A stretch of 56,405 nucleotides of DNA from Streptomyces zinciresistens K42 (lineage in GTDB: Bacteria; Actinomycetota; Actinomycetes; Streptomycetales; Streptomycetaceae). Shown here one piece after another: positions 7,623 through 18,068 of the stretch; position 1 is the first letter of the stretch, and every line of letters starts with the position of its first letter. Under the pieces are notes generated by a model. The model was not told the origin of the DNA. It searched no databases and saw nothing but the letters and a program-made list of their open reading frames with translations. The translations under genes were made by a program, and so were the position numbers. The stretch covers positions 1 through 56,405 of the forward strand of contig NZ_AGBF01000031.1 in NCBI RefSeq assembly GCF_000225525.1, in the 5' to 3' direction.

Positions 7623-9497
7623 TTAGCGTCCCGGGCGCACCCGGTCCATGGGCAGCCACAGGACGGTGCCCGCCGCGGCGGCCGACCCCCGGGACGCGGC
7701 GGTCAACTCGCCGTCGCCGAGCGCCCTGTTCCACACCCGCACCTCGTCGACCGCGCCGGTGAGGAAGGCCCGGCCGTCCATGCGCTGCCCGACGTGCACG
7801 CCGAAGGGCGTGTTGCGGCTGACCGAACCGGCCACGTCCGGTGCGGAGACCGCCCTGCCGTCGAGGAACAGCGTCAGCCGTCCGCCGCCCCGGCGCAGCG
7901 CGAGGTGGTGCCACGCCCCGTCGTTCGCGGCGTCGCCCGCCCACACGGACGCGGTGCGCAGCGTCCCGAACCCCTCGCGCGTGGTGATCAGCCCGCGCAC
8001 CCGGCCGTTCGCCGGCTCGCCGCGCAGCCACACCTGGGGCTGGCCGGTGCCGATGCCGCCCATCCAGAGGAACGGCTGCTCGCCGCCCGCCGCCGTGTAG
8101 CGGAAGAACAGGGACGCGGTGAAGTCGCCGGTGCCGAGCGGCAGGCCGGAGCGGTACGGCAGCCGCACCGCGTCGTCGCGCCCGTCGAACTCCAGGGCCC
8201 GGCCGAGGACCCCGCCGGCGGTCCCGGCCCCGCCGAGCACCGTCGCGGGGGGCGCCCCGGGGGCGAGGTCCGCGGTGGTGGGGTCGGGGCCCCCGCGCGG
8301 GCCGAGCCAGCCCTCGGTGAAACGGGCGAAGCGGATCTCGTCGCGCGCGTCGGCCGTACCGGCCTCGTACAGCAGGCCCACCGTGCCGGGGGCGGCCTGA
8401 ACCAGGTCCGAGTAGCCCGCCCAGTCCGTGGTGACGACCTTGCCGCGGTCCACGCCGTCCCAGGTGGCGCCGCCGTCGTAGGAACTGCGCACCATCATGG
8501 TCCGGCGGCGGTCCGGGTCGGCGGGGGCGGACAGCAGCAGCCGCTCGCCCAGCCGCAGGGTGGCGCCCTGGACCTGGGGCGTGTACAGGTCCGGCAGGTC
8601 CTCGAACGGGCCGGTGAAGCTGTCGCCGCCGTCCCGGCTGTACGTCTGGCCGCGGTGCCCGAGGTCCGTGCCGTCCTGCTCCCGGCCGCTGACGAGGAGC
8701 GTGCCGTCCGCCCGCTCGGTGAGGGTCACCTCGGACGGCTTCTGGCGGAAGGTGCCGTCGGCGGAGACCGGCCAGGTGTCGGTGGCGCCGGCCCGCCAGG
8801 TGGCGCCCCCGTCGTCGCTGACGACGAGCGCGGCGTGGTTGGCGGTGACCCGGCCCCCCGCCCAGGTCTCGGTGTTGACGCCGAAGACCAGCCGTCCGGC
8901 GTGCGGGCCCCGGGTGAGCTGGATGCCGTGCACGGGGCCGGTCGCGTACCAGGAGTTCCACTCCGCCGGCAGTGCCTGGTCGCTCAGGTCCCGGGGCGCG
9001 GACCAGGTCAGTCCGTCGTCGTCGCTGTACTGGAGGTAGGGGGTGCGGTCGCAGGGGGCGGCGCAGTTCGCGCTGTCCGTGCGGCCCGTGTTGTAGGTCT
9101 CGGCGAGCAGGACGCGGCCGGTGCGGCGGTCCACCATCGGGGCGGGGTTGCCGTGGGTGTCGCCGCCGCCGTCGTTGACGACCCGGAGGGGGCCCCAGGT
9201 GCGGCCGCCGTCGGTCGAGCGCTTCAGCACGATGTCGATGTCGGCGGCGTCCCCGCAGTTCAGCACCCGGCCCTCGGCGAAGGCCAGCAGGGTGCCGCTC
9301 CGGGTCCGCACGATCGCCGGGATGCGGAAGCAGGCGTACCCGGGGTCCTGGGAGGCCCGGAAGAGGACCTGCTGCGTGAAGGGGGCCGCGCCGCCGGCCG
9401 GCCGGGACGGCTCGGGAGGGGAGGCCGCGACCGTGGCGAGGGCCGCGGCGGTGGCGGTGAGGGCGGCCGTGAGGCGTGCGCGAACTCCTGACGGCAT
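7623..9497 (-). CDS. Exo-alpha-sialidase (GH33) with C-terminal LamG-type domain
   Basis: 624 residues from ATG 9497; the open frame extends further upstream but only this start gives a signal peptide (RARLTAALTATAAALATVAAS). The sialidase domain has FRIP (57-60, arginine of the substrate triad) and at least four Asp boxes: STDGGRTW, SDDDGLTW, SDDGGATW, SYDGGATW. From about residue 420 a concanavalin/LamG fold follows (ALEFDGRDDAVRLP ... DGAWHHLALRR ... AVDEVRVWNRAL), which usually binds carbohydrate. It releases terminal sialic acids outside the cell. It is first in an operon with the propeller gene and has a long palindrome in its promoter region. Confidence 0.93.
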   Translation of the reverse strand: MPSGVRARLTAALTATAAALATVAASPPEPSRPAGGAAPFTQQVLFRASQDPGYACFRIPAIVRTRSGTLLAFAEGRVLNCGDAADIDIVLKRSTDGGRTWGPLRVVNDGGGDTHGNPAPMVDRRTGRVLLAETYNTGRTDSANCAAPCDRTPYLQYSDDDGLTWSAPRDLSDQALPAEWNSWYATGPVHGIQLTRGPHAGRLVFGVNTETWAGGRVTANHAALVVSDDGGATWRAGATDTWPVSADGTFRQKPSEVTLTERADGTLLVSGREQDGTDLGHRGQTYSRDGGDSFTGPFEDLPDLYTPQVQGATLRLGERLLLSAPADPDRRRTMMVRSSYDGGATWDGVDRGKVVTTDWAGYSDLVQAAPGTVGLLYEAGTADARDEIRFARFTEGWLGPRGGPDPTTADLAPGAPPATVLGGAGTAGGVLGRALEFDGRDDAVRLPYRSGLPLGTGDFTASLFFRYTAAGGEQPFLWMGGIGTGQPQVWLRGEPANGRVRGLITTREGFGTLRTASVWAGDAANDGAWHHLALRRGGGRLTLFLDGRAVSAPDVAGSVSRNTPFGVHVGQRMDGRAFLTGAVDEVRVWNRALGDGELTAASRGSAAAAGTVLWLPMDRVRPGR

Positions 9498-9524
9498 GGT
9501 GCGTTCCGCCCTTGATCGTCCGAT

Positions 9525-9550
9525 GGGATGTCCGGGCATCCGGACATCCC
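9525..9550. promoter_or_regulatory. 26-bp palindromic operator in the sialidase promoter region
   Basis: GGGATGTCCGG and CCGGACATCCC (9525-9535 and 9540-9550) form a perfect 11-bp inverted repeat around GCAT, 28-53 nt upstream of the sialidase start codon. Position and symmetry fit a repressor site; the regulator is not in this window. Confidence 0.65.
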
Positions 9551-9714
9551 CGTCCGACATGCGCAGGGCAGACGCTAGGCGGCTCGTCCCGTGCCCGACA
9601 AGAACCGCGCTCGTGTCACGGCACGGATGGCCTACCGCCCGTCGTACCGGAGGCCGGGGCACGGCCGTACGTCCGTCCGCCGGCCGCCCCCGCCGCCGGG
9701 CCGGTCGGGGAACC

Positions 9715-9765
9715 GCGGGGCCCCGGCACGGCGCAGGGGGCGCTCCCCGCCGGTCGGGGCCCCGC
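9715..9765 (-). terminator. Candidate terminator downstream of fdhD
   Basis: GCGGGGCCCCG (9715-9725) and CGGGGCCCCGC (9755-9765) are perfect inverted arms separated by 29 nt that can themselves pair partly. The structure starts about 20 nt after the fdhD stop codon. Each arm is also self-complementary, so alternative folds exist. Confidence 0.45.
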
Positions 9766-9787
9766 CGCCGTGTCGCGGGGGAGCCGG

Positions 9788-10636
9788 TCAGCCTCGGGCG
9801 GCCGCGGTCCGCAGAGCGATCCGGTGTTCGCCCGCGTACACGTTCATGGAGGCGCCCCGCAGGAAGCCCACCAGGGTCAGCCCCGTCTCGGCGGCCAGGT
9901 CGACCGCCAGCGAGGAGGGCGCCGAGACCGCCGCGAGGACGGGTATCCCCGCCATCACGGCCTTCTGCGCCAGTTCGAAGCTGGCGCGCCCCGAGACCAG
10001 CAGCACCGACCGGGACAGCGGCAGGTTCCCGTCCTGCAGGGCGCGGCCGACCAGTTTGTCGACCGCGTTGTGCCGGCCCACGTCCTCCCGGACGTCGACG
10101 AGTTCGCCGTCCTCGGTGAACAGGGCCGCCGCGTGCAGACCCCCGGTCCGGTCGAAGACCCGCTGGGCCGCGCGGAGCCGGTCGGGGAGGCTCGCGAGGA
10201 GTTCGGGGTCGAGCCGGACCGGGGGAGCGTCGGCGATCGGCCAGCGGGCCGTCGTGCGCACCGCGTCCAGACTCGCCTTGCCGCACAGGCCGCAGGACGA
10301 GGTCGTGTACACGTTGCGTTCGAGGGTGATGTCGGGGAGGGCCACGCCCGGCGCGGTCCTCACGTCCACCACGTTGTACGTGTTGGAGCCGTCCACCGTG
10401 GCGCCCGCGCAGTAGACGATGTTCTGCAGGTCCGTGCGCTCGGCGAGGACGCCCTCGCTCACCAGGAAGCCCGCGGCCAGGGCGAAGTCGTCGCCCGGGG
10501 TCCGCATGGTGATCGCGAGCGGCTTGCCGTTGAGGCGGATCTCCAGGGGTTCCTCGGCGACGAGGGTGTCCGGCCGGGTGGAGACGGCTCCGTCCCGGAT
10601 CCGGATGACCTTGCGTCGTTCCGTGACTCGTCCCAT
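9788..10636 (-). CDS. fdhD: Formate dehydrogenase accessory sulfurtransferase FdhD
   Basis: 282 residues. FdhD proteins take sulfur from a cysteine desulfurase and pass it to the bis-MGD cofactor of formate dehydrogenase. The sulfur-carrying loop is present as [10 protein letters not shown] (Cys-X2-Cys), together with [36 protein letters not shown] and [12 protein letters not shown], all family signatures. It is the last gene of the minus-strand operon, 16 nt after the ferredoxin-like subunit, which matches its job as maturation factor for the enzyme encoded upstream. Confidence 0.96.
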   Translation of the reverse strand: MGRVTERRKVIRIRDGAVSTRPDTLVAEEPLEIRLNGKPLAITMRTPGDDFALAAGFLVSEGVLAERTDLQNIVYCAGATVDGSNTYNVVDVRTAPGVALPDITLERNVYTTSSCGLCGKASLDAVRTTARWPIADAPPVRLDPELLASLPDRLRAAQRVFDRTGGLHAAALFTEDGELVDVREDVGRHNAVDKLVGRALQDGNLPLSRSVLLVSGRASFELAQKAVMAGIPVLAAVSAPSSLAVDLAAETGLTLVGFLRGASMNVYAGEHRIALRTAAARG

Positions 10637-10652
10637 GTCTCGATCAGTCCCG

Positions 10653-11509
10653 TCAGTCCCGGTTCTGTACGTGCTGGTAGCCGAAGCGGCCCTTGATGCA
10701 CAGGTTGCCGTGGGTCACCGGGTTGTCGTGCGGAGAGGTGACCTTCACGATCTCATTGTCCTGCACATGGAGGGTGAGGTTGCAGCCCACTCCGCAGTAC
10801 GCGCACACGGTGGTCGTCCCGGTCTGCGCGGCCTCGTTCCAGGTACCCGCCGCCCGCATGTCGAACTCGGACTTGAAGGACAGCGCGCCCGTCGGGCACA
10901 CCTCGATGCAGTTGCCGCAGTACACACACGCCGAGTCGGTCAGCGCCGCGTCGTGCTCCACCGCGATGCGGGCGTCGAAGCCCCGCCCGGCGACCGAGAT
11001 CGCGAAGCTGTTCTGCCACTGGTCGCCGCAGGCGTCCACGCACTTGTAGCAGAGGATGCACTTGCCGTAGTCGCGCACGTACAGCTCGTTGTCGATCCGC
11101 GGCTCCTCCTCCACCCGGGCCGCGTCGGGGCCGAACCGGTCCGGCTTCGCCTCGTACTCCTTGATCCACCGGGCGGCTCCGGGGGTCGTGGACAGGTCCA
11201 CCGAGGAGGCGAGCAGCTCCAGGACCACCTTGCGGCTGTGCCGGGCCCGCTCGGTGCCGGTGCGCACCCGCATGCCCGGCTCGGCCTCGCGCGAGCAGGC
11301 CGGGACCAGTGTCCTGGCCCCCTCCACCTCCACGACACACACCCGGCAGGCGTTCTTGGGCCGCAGCGTGTCGCCCTCGCACAGGGTCGGCACGTCCTTG
11401 CCGGCCGCCCGGCAGGCGTCGAGGATCGTCGAGCCCTCCGGGGCCCGTACGGACTCCCCGTCCAGGGTGAACTCCAGCAGCCGGCGCGGAATCCCCAGCG
11501 GTGTCACGG

Positions 11510-11513
<4 letters not shown>
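10653..11513 (-). CDS. Formate dehydrogenase iron-sulfur subunit carrying the detached Fe4S4 domain of the catalytic chain
   Basis: 286 residues; the ATG at 11513 overlaps the preceding stop (ATGA). In order: a [2Fe-2S] domain (Cys45, 56, 59, 73), two [4Fe-4S] ferredoxin motifs (Cys152/155/158/162 and 196/199/202/206) and, at the end, the molybdopterin-oxidoreductase Fe4S4 motif (CAYCGVGC at 237-244, closing Cys272 in LCIKGRFGY). In FdsA/FdhF-type enzymes all this is the N-terminus of the catalytic chain. Here it is a separate protein ending right after GRFGY, and the molybdopterin part is a different gene two positions upstream. The His/Cys cluster found in NuoG and FdsA around residue 100 is absent. 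It should carry electrons from the Mo site to the NuoF-like subunit. Confidence 0.9.
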
Positions 11514-13333
<1,820 letters not shown>

Positions 13334-13339
13334 TTGACG

Positions 13340-15259
13340 TCACCTCACGATGGTCGCGACGGGGAGCTTCTCGATGCGGATGGCCGACGCCTTGAACTCC
13401 GCCGTCCCCGCGATCGGGCAGTTCGCCTCGATCGTCAGCTGGTTGGTGTCCACCTCGTCGGGGAAGTGCATGGTCATGAAGGCGAGGCCGGGCCGCAGCG
13501 CGGTGTCCACCCACACGGGCGCGACGACCGCGCCGCGCCGCGAGGTCACCTGGACCTGCTCACCGACGACGACCCCGTAGCGCTCGGCGTCCTCGGGACT
13601 GATCTCGACGTACTCGCCGCGGCGCAGCGGGGAGGCGAAACTCCCGCTCTGCACCCCGGTGTTGTAGGAGTCGAGGCGCCGTCCCGTGGTGAGCCGGACG
13701 GGGTAGTGCTCGTCGGTGAGGTCGACCGGGGGGTCGTGCTGGACCAGCCCGAACGGCGCCGGCGCACCTCGCCGTTCCGGGTCGCTCTCCCACAACCTGC
13801 CGTGCAGGTAGGTCGGTTCGAGCCCGTCGGTGCTGGGGCACGGCCACTGGATGCCCTGGTGCTCCTCCAGACGGTCGTACGTCATCCCGTAGTGGTCCGG
13901 CGAGACGGACCTCAGCTCGTTCCAGACGGCCTCGGAGTCGGCGTACTTCCAGTCGTGGCCGAGCCGGCCCGCGAGGTCGCAGAGGATGTCGATGTCCTCG
14001 CGGGCCTCGCCGGGCGGGGTGACGGCCCGGCGCACCCGCTGCACCCGGCGCTCGCTGTTGGTGGTGGTGCCCTCGGTCTCGGCCCATCCGGCGGTCGCGG
14101 GGAGGACCACGTCGGCCAGCTCCGCCGTCCGCGTCAGGAAGATGTCCTGCACGACGAGGAAGTCCAGCTCCCCCATGCGGCGCACGGCCTGCTCGCTGTC
14201 GGCCTCCGACTGCGCGGGGTTCTCGCCGATGCAGTACACGGCCCTCAGTCCGCCGTCCTCCATCGCCTCGAACATCTCGGTGAGGTTGAGCCCGTAGTGG
14301 GGCACGATCACCGTGTCCCACGCCGACTCGAACTTCAGCCGGATGCCGGGGTCGAGGAGGTCCTGGAAGCCCGGCAGCCGGTTGGGGATCGCGCCCATGT
14401 CGCCGCCGCCCTGCACGTTGTTCTGCCCGCGCAGCGGCTGGAGTCCGCTGCCCCAGCGGCCCACGTGCCCGGTCAGCAGGGACAGGTTGATGAGCGCGCG
14501 CACGTTGTCGGTGCCGTTGTGGTGCTCGGTGATGCCGAGGGTCCAGCACAGCTGGGCCCGCTCGGCGCGGGCGTAGGCGTGGGCCAACTGCCGTACGGCG
14601 GCAGCCGGTACGCCCGTCACCTTCTCCGCCAGGGACAGCGTCCAGGGCTCGACGAGCGCCTTGTACTCCGCGAAGCCGCTGGTGGCCCGTGCGATGAACG
14701 CCTCGTTCGCCAGGCCCGCGTGGATGATCTCGCGCCCGATCGCGTGCGCCATCGGGATGTCGGTGCCGACGTTCAGCCCCATCCAGCTCTCCGCCCACTC
14801 CGCGGTGGAGGTGCGGCGCGGGTCGACGGCGTACATCCGGGCGCCGTTCCTGATGCCCTTCAGCACGTGCTGGAAGAAGATGGGGTGCGCGAAGCGGGCG
14901 TTGGAGCCCCACATCACGATGACGTCGGTGTCCTCGATCTCCTCGTAGGAGGAGGTGCCGCCGCCCGAGCCGAACGCCGCCGAGAGCCCGGCGACGCTGG
15001 GGGCGTGGCAGGTGCGGTTGCAGGAGTCGACGTTGTTGGTGCCCATGACGACCCGGGCGAACTTCTGCGCCACGTAGTTCATCTCGTTGGTGGCGCGGGC
15101 GCAGGAGAACATGCCGAACGCGCCCCGGTTGCGGGCCAGGCCCTCGGCCGCGCGGGTCAGCGCCTCCTCCCAGGAGGCCCGCCGGAACGGCTCGTCGCGC
15201 GCGTCGCGCACCAGCGGATGGGTCAGCCGGGTGTAGTTCTTCGGTTGCCGCTTCCTCAT
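13340..15259 (-). CDS. Formate dehydrogenase molybdopterin subunit (lacks its own Fe4S4 domain)
   Basis: 639 residues. It starts directly at the molybdopterin domain (THPLVRDARDEPFRRASWEEAL), without the N-terminal Fe4S4 segment that normally precedes this sequence; that segment is at the end of the 286-residue subunit. The active site NNVDSCNRTCHAPSV has Cys84-His85 at the Mo-ligand position (Sec or Cys in formate dehydrogenases). ENPAQSEAD, DIFLTRTAELADVVLPA, and a C-terminal dinucleotide-binding domain (LTTGRRLDSYNTG, NQLTIEANCP) follow. It oxidises formate to CO2. It is second in the operon, 10 nt after the panE-like gene. Another molybdoenzyme activity cannot be fully excluded, but fdhD and the diaphorase gene make formate dehydrogenase by far the best reading. 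Confidence 0.93.
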   Translation of the reverse strand: MRKRQPKNYTRLTHPLVRDARDEPFRRASWEEALTRAAEGLARNRGAFGMFSCARATNEMNYVAQKFARVVMGTNNVDSCNRTCHAPSVAGLSAAFGSGGGTSSYEEIEDTDVIVMWGSNARFAHPIFFQHVLKGIRNGARMYAVDPRRTSTAEWAESWMGLNVGTDIPMAHAIGREIIHAGLANEAFIARATSGFAEYKALVEPWTLSLAEKVTGVPAAAVRQLAHAYARAERAQLCWTLGITEHHNGTDNVRALINLSLLTGHVGRWGSGLQPLRGQNNVQGGGDMGAIPNRLPGFQDLLDPGIRLKFESAWDTVIVPHYGLNLTEMFEAMEDGGLRAVYCIGENPAQSEADSEQAVRRMGELDFLVVQDIFLTRTAELADVVLPATAGWAETEGTTTNSERRVQRVRRAVTPPGEAREDIDILCDLAGRLGHDWKYADSEAVWNELRSVSPDHYGMTYDRLEEHQGIQWPCPSTDGLEPTYLHGRLWESDPERRGAPAPFGLVQHDPPVDLTDEHYPVRLTTGRRLDSYNTGVQSGSFASPLRRGEYVEISPEDAERYGVVVGEQVQVTSRRGAVVAPVWVDTALRPGLAFMTMHFPDEVDTNQLTIEANCPIAGTAEFKASAIRIEKLPVATIVR

Positions 15260-15269
15260 TCGACGCTCC

Positions 15270-16241
15270 TCATGCCGCGCTCCTGAGCGCGAGCAGGTCC
15301 GAGATGGCGTGCACGGTGCGCAGGGTGGGCACGTCCACGCCGGTGATCTCCGCCAGTTCGACGACCGCCGCGAGCAGGACGTCGAGTTCGAGCGGCTTGC
15401 CGCGCTCCAGGTCCTGGAGCGTGGAGGTGCGGTGGTCGCCGACCCGTTCGGCTCCCGCGAGGCGGCGCTCGATGGAGACGCCGACCTCGCAGCCGAGGGC
15501 GGTGGCGACCGCGAGCGTCTCGGTCATCATGATCTCGATGACCCTGCGGGTGCCGCCGTGCAGGCACATCTGCCGCATGGTGGCGCGGGCCAGCGCGCTG
15601 ATCGGGTTGAAGGAGATGTTGCCGAGCAGCTTCAGCCAGATGTCGTTGCGCAGGTCGACCTCGACCGGGCACTTCAGACCGCCGGCGATCATCGCCTCGC
15701 TGAGGTCCCGGCAGCGCCGGGAGACGCTGCGGTCGGGTTCCCCGATGGAGAACCGCGTGCCTTCCAAGTGCCGTACGACACCGGGTCCTTCGAGTTCGGT
15801 GGCCGCGTAGACCACGCAGCCGACGGCCCGTTCGGGCGCGATCACCGCACTGACCGCGCCGTTCGGGTCCACGCTCTCGACGCGGTGGCCGTCGTGGGGG
15901 CCGCCGTGCCGGTGGAAGTACCACCAGGGGATGCCGTTCTGGGCGGCCACGACCGCCGTGCTCCCGTGCAGCAGCGGCTCGATCAGCGGCCCGCACGCCG
16001 CGTACGAGTTGGCCTTCAGGCCCAGGAAGACGAAGTCGACCGGGCCGACGTCGGCGGGGTCGTCGGTGGCGTGGGCGCGGGCGGTGAAGTCGCCGCGCGG
16101 ACTGAGGACCCGCACCCCGTGCTGCCTCATGGCCGCCAGATGCGGTCCACGGGCGATCAGGTGCACGTCGGCGCCCGCGCGGTGCAGCGCGGCTCCGACG
16201 TAGGCGCCGATGGCACCGGCGCCAAGGACTGCAACTCTCAC
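15270..16241 (-). CDS. 2-Dehydropantoate 2-reductase (ketopantoate reductase, PanE-like)
   Basis: 323 residues from GTG 16241, which places the dinucleotide-binding motif VLGAGAIGAYVGAAL at residues 4-18 where it belongs; the longer frame upstream has no similarity. The ApbA/PanE pattern continues with DFVFLGLKANS, AQNGIPWWYF, the catalytic-lysine region LKLLGNISFNPISAL and the C-terminal GKPLELDVLLAAVVELA. PanE reduces ketopantoate with NADPH in pantothenate synthesis, but many paralogues act on other 2-keto acids. Being the first gene of the formate dehydrogenase operon, 10 nt from the catalytic subunit, it could act on a C2/C3 keto acid or support CoA supply for the oxalate pathway. That link is inference. 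Confidence 0.85.
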   Translation of the reverse strand: MRVAVLGAGAIGAYVGAALHRAGADVHLIARGPHLAAMRQHGVRVLSPRGDFTARAHATDDPADVGPVDFVFLGLKANSYAACGPLIEPLLHGSTAVVAAQNGIPWWYFHRHGGPHDGHRVESVDPNGAVSAVIAPERAVGCVVYAATELEGPGVVRHLEGTRFSIGEPDRSVSRRCRDLSEAMIAGGLKCPVEVDLRNDIWLKLLGNISFNPISALARATMRQMCLHGGTRRVIEIMMTETLAVATALGCEVGVSIERRLAGAERVGDHRTSTLQDLERGKPLELDVLLAAVVELAEITGVDVPTLRTVHAISDLLALRSAA

Positions 16242-16314
16242 TTCGGAACGCTCCGTTCGGTCGAGGGAGTACCGCGGAGGTGGCTGGGAAGCATTGTTGA
16301 GCAGGTCGATTCTG

Positions 16315-16345
16315 GTCGACTGAATATTGTCTACAGTATGGATAG
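16315..16345. promoter_or_regulatory. Predicted FCD-GntR operator between panE-fdh operon and OFA transporter
   Basis: ATATTGT-CT-ACAGTAT (16324-16339) is a near-perfect inverted repeat with the TTGTnnACA core common for FCD-type GntR regulators. It lies about 85 nt upstream of the panE-like start and 127 nt upstream of the transporter start. A further element GCATACGGTCGAC at 16408-16420 matches 12 of 13 bases of the site in front of oxc. The AT-rich patch stands out from the GC-rich surroundings. Confidence 0.6.
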
Positions 16346-16465
16346 GGGGTCGGCAAGGGGTCGCGCACGGCGTTCGACCGTTCGTCGCGTCCTGCATACC
16401 GCTCACCGCATACGGTCGACCCATTGCCTTCTCAACCTCCTCCGCGGTGCCTACCGTTCGGGATC

Positions 16466-17800
16466 ATGAGTCCCCCCGTCGCACCCGCGGGATGGAGCCG
16501 CTGGCTGGTTCCGCCCGCTGCACTCTCGGTCCATCTGTCCATCGGCCAGGCCTACGCCTGGAGCGTGTTCAAGCCACCGCTCGAATCGGCGCTCGGCCTC
16601 AGCGGCACCCAGAGCGCGCTGCCGTTCCAGCTCGGCATCGTCATGCTCGGCCTCTCGGCGGCGTTCGGCGGCACCCTGGTGGAGCGCAACGGACCGCGCT
16701 GGGCGATGACCGTCGCCCTGATCTGCTTCTCGTCCGGGTTCCTGCTCGCCGCGCTGGGCGCGGCAGTCGAGCAGTACTGGCTGATCGTCTTCGGCTACGG
16801 ATTCGTCGGCGGCATAGGTCTGGGCATCGGCTACATCTCGCCGGTGTCGACCCTGATCAAGTGGTTCCCCGACCGGCCCGGCATGGCCACCGGCATCGCC
16901 ATCATGGGCTTCGGCGGCGGCGCCCTCATCGCCTCGCCCTGGTCCGCCCAGATGCTGGAGTCCTTCGGCAGCGACAGCTCCGGGATCGCCCTGGCCTTCC
17001 TCGTGCACGGCCTGACCTACGCCGTGTTCATGCTCCTCGGCGTGCTGCTGGTCCGGGTGCCGCGCACCGGGAAACCGGCCGGCGCCGACGGGCCCGCCGT
17101 CTTCGAGGGCCCCCAGGTGTCGGCCCGCAGCGCGGTGCGCACCCCGCAGTTCTGGTGCCTGTGGGTCGTGCTCTGCATGAACGTCACGGCGGGCATCGGC
17201 ATCCTGGAGAAGGCCGCGCCGATGATCACGGACTTCTTCGCCACCACCTCCACCCCGGTCTCGGTGTCGGCCGCGGCCGGCTTCGTCGCCCTGCTGTCGG
17301 CCGCCAACATGGCGGGCCGCATCGGCTGGTCCTCGACCTCCGACCTGATCGGCCGCAAGAACATCTACCGCGTCTACCTCGGCGTCGGCGCCCTGATGTA
17401 CGCCCTGATCGCCCTGGCCGGGGACTCCTCCAAGCCGCTGTTCATCCTCTGCGCCCTGGTGATCCTCTCCTTCTACGGCGGCGGCTTCGCGACCGTCCCG
17501 GCCTATCTGAAGGACCTCTTCGGGACCTACCAGGTGGGCGCGATCCACGGCCGGCTGCTCACCGCCTGGTCCACGGCCGGCGTCCTCGGGCCGCTGATCG
17601 TGAACTGGATCGCCGACCGGCAGGAGGCGGCGGGCAAGGACGGCGCGTCCCTCTACACGCTCTCCATGTTCATCATGATCGGGCTGCTCGTCGTCGGCTT
17701 CGTCGCCAACGAGCTGGTGCGGCCCGTGCACCCGCGTCATCACGTCCCCGCCCCGGCGGCGACGGAGAAGGAGGCCGCCGATGTCCAGCGACAGCGGTAG
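16466..17800 (+). CDS. OFA-family (oxalate/formate antiporter type) MFS transporter
   Basis: 444 residues, ATG 16466 behind GGGA; an in-frame ATG 42 nt upstream gives an extension without similarity. There are twelve predicted membrane segments. OFA hallmarks: SIGQAYAWSVFKPPLE in helix 1, LGIGYISPVSTLIKWFPDRPGMATG after helix 4, NMAGRIGWSSTSDLIGRKN between helices 8 and 9, and FYGGGFATVPAYLKDLFG near helix 10. Such proteins exchange oxalate, formate or other small carboxylates. Divergent from the formate dehydrogenase operon and sharing its regulatory gap, it plausibly moves formate or oxalate. It overlaps the next small gene by 20 nt. Confidence 0.9.
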   Translation: MSPPVAPAGWSRWLVPPAALSVHLSIGQAYAWSVFKPPLESALGLSGTQSALPFQLGIVMLGLSAAFGGTLVERNGPRWAMTVALICFSSGFLLAALGAAVEQYWLIVFGYGFVGGIGLGIGYISPVSTLIKWFPDRPGMATGIAIMGFGGGALIASPWSAQMLESFGSDSSGIALAFLVHGLTYAVFMLLGVLLVRVPRTGKPAGADGPAVFEGPQVSARSAVRTPQFWCLWVVLCMNVTAGIGILEKAAPMITDFFATTSTPVSVSAAAGFVALLSAANMAGRIGWSSTSDLIGRKNIYRVYLGVGALMYALIALAGDSSKPLFILCALVILSFYGGGFATVPAYLKDLFGTYQVGAIHGRLLTAWSTAGVLGPLIVNWIADRQEAAGKDGASLYTLSMFIMIGLLVVGFVANELVRPVHPRHHVPAPAATEKEAADVQRQR

Positions 17801-17921
17801 CAGCAGCAGCCCGCCCGCCCGGCGCGGCCTGATCGCCTTCGCCTGGGTGTGGGTGGGCATCCCGCTCGCCTACGGGCTCTACGAACTCGTCCAGAAGGCG
17901 ACGCAGCTGTTCACCGGGTAG
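17781..17921 (+). CDS. MFS transporter small subunit (46 residues)
   Basis: A 46-residue protein starting inside the transporter gene, with AAGGAGG 7 nt before ATG 17781. After a Ser-rich start (SSDSGSSSSPP) comes one membrane helix with aromatic residues (GLIAFAWVWVGIPLAYGLYEL) and a short polar tail. This is the pattern of the small single-helix partners found directly behind OFA-type MFS genes in actinobacteria and proteobacteria. It probably sits beside the transporter in the membrane and affects its stability or activity. Translational coupling by overlap supports a fixed ratio with the transporter. It is easily missed because of its size. Confidence 0.85.
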   Translation: MSSDSGSSSSPPARRGLIAFAWVWVGIPLAYGLYELVQKATQLFTG

Positions 17922-18068
17922 GTGTCCGGCGGGTGCCGGGCGTCCGGCCGCTGAGGGAAGCTGACAACGCGGGCTCCGGTTTCCTGTGGCATCCCGTGCC
18001 GTCGTACCCGTGAGTCACTGATCAGACTGGTGAATCCCGCTACCCGCAGTCCGAGGGGATCACCATCG

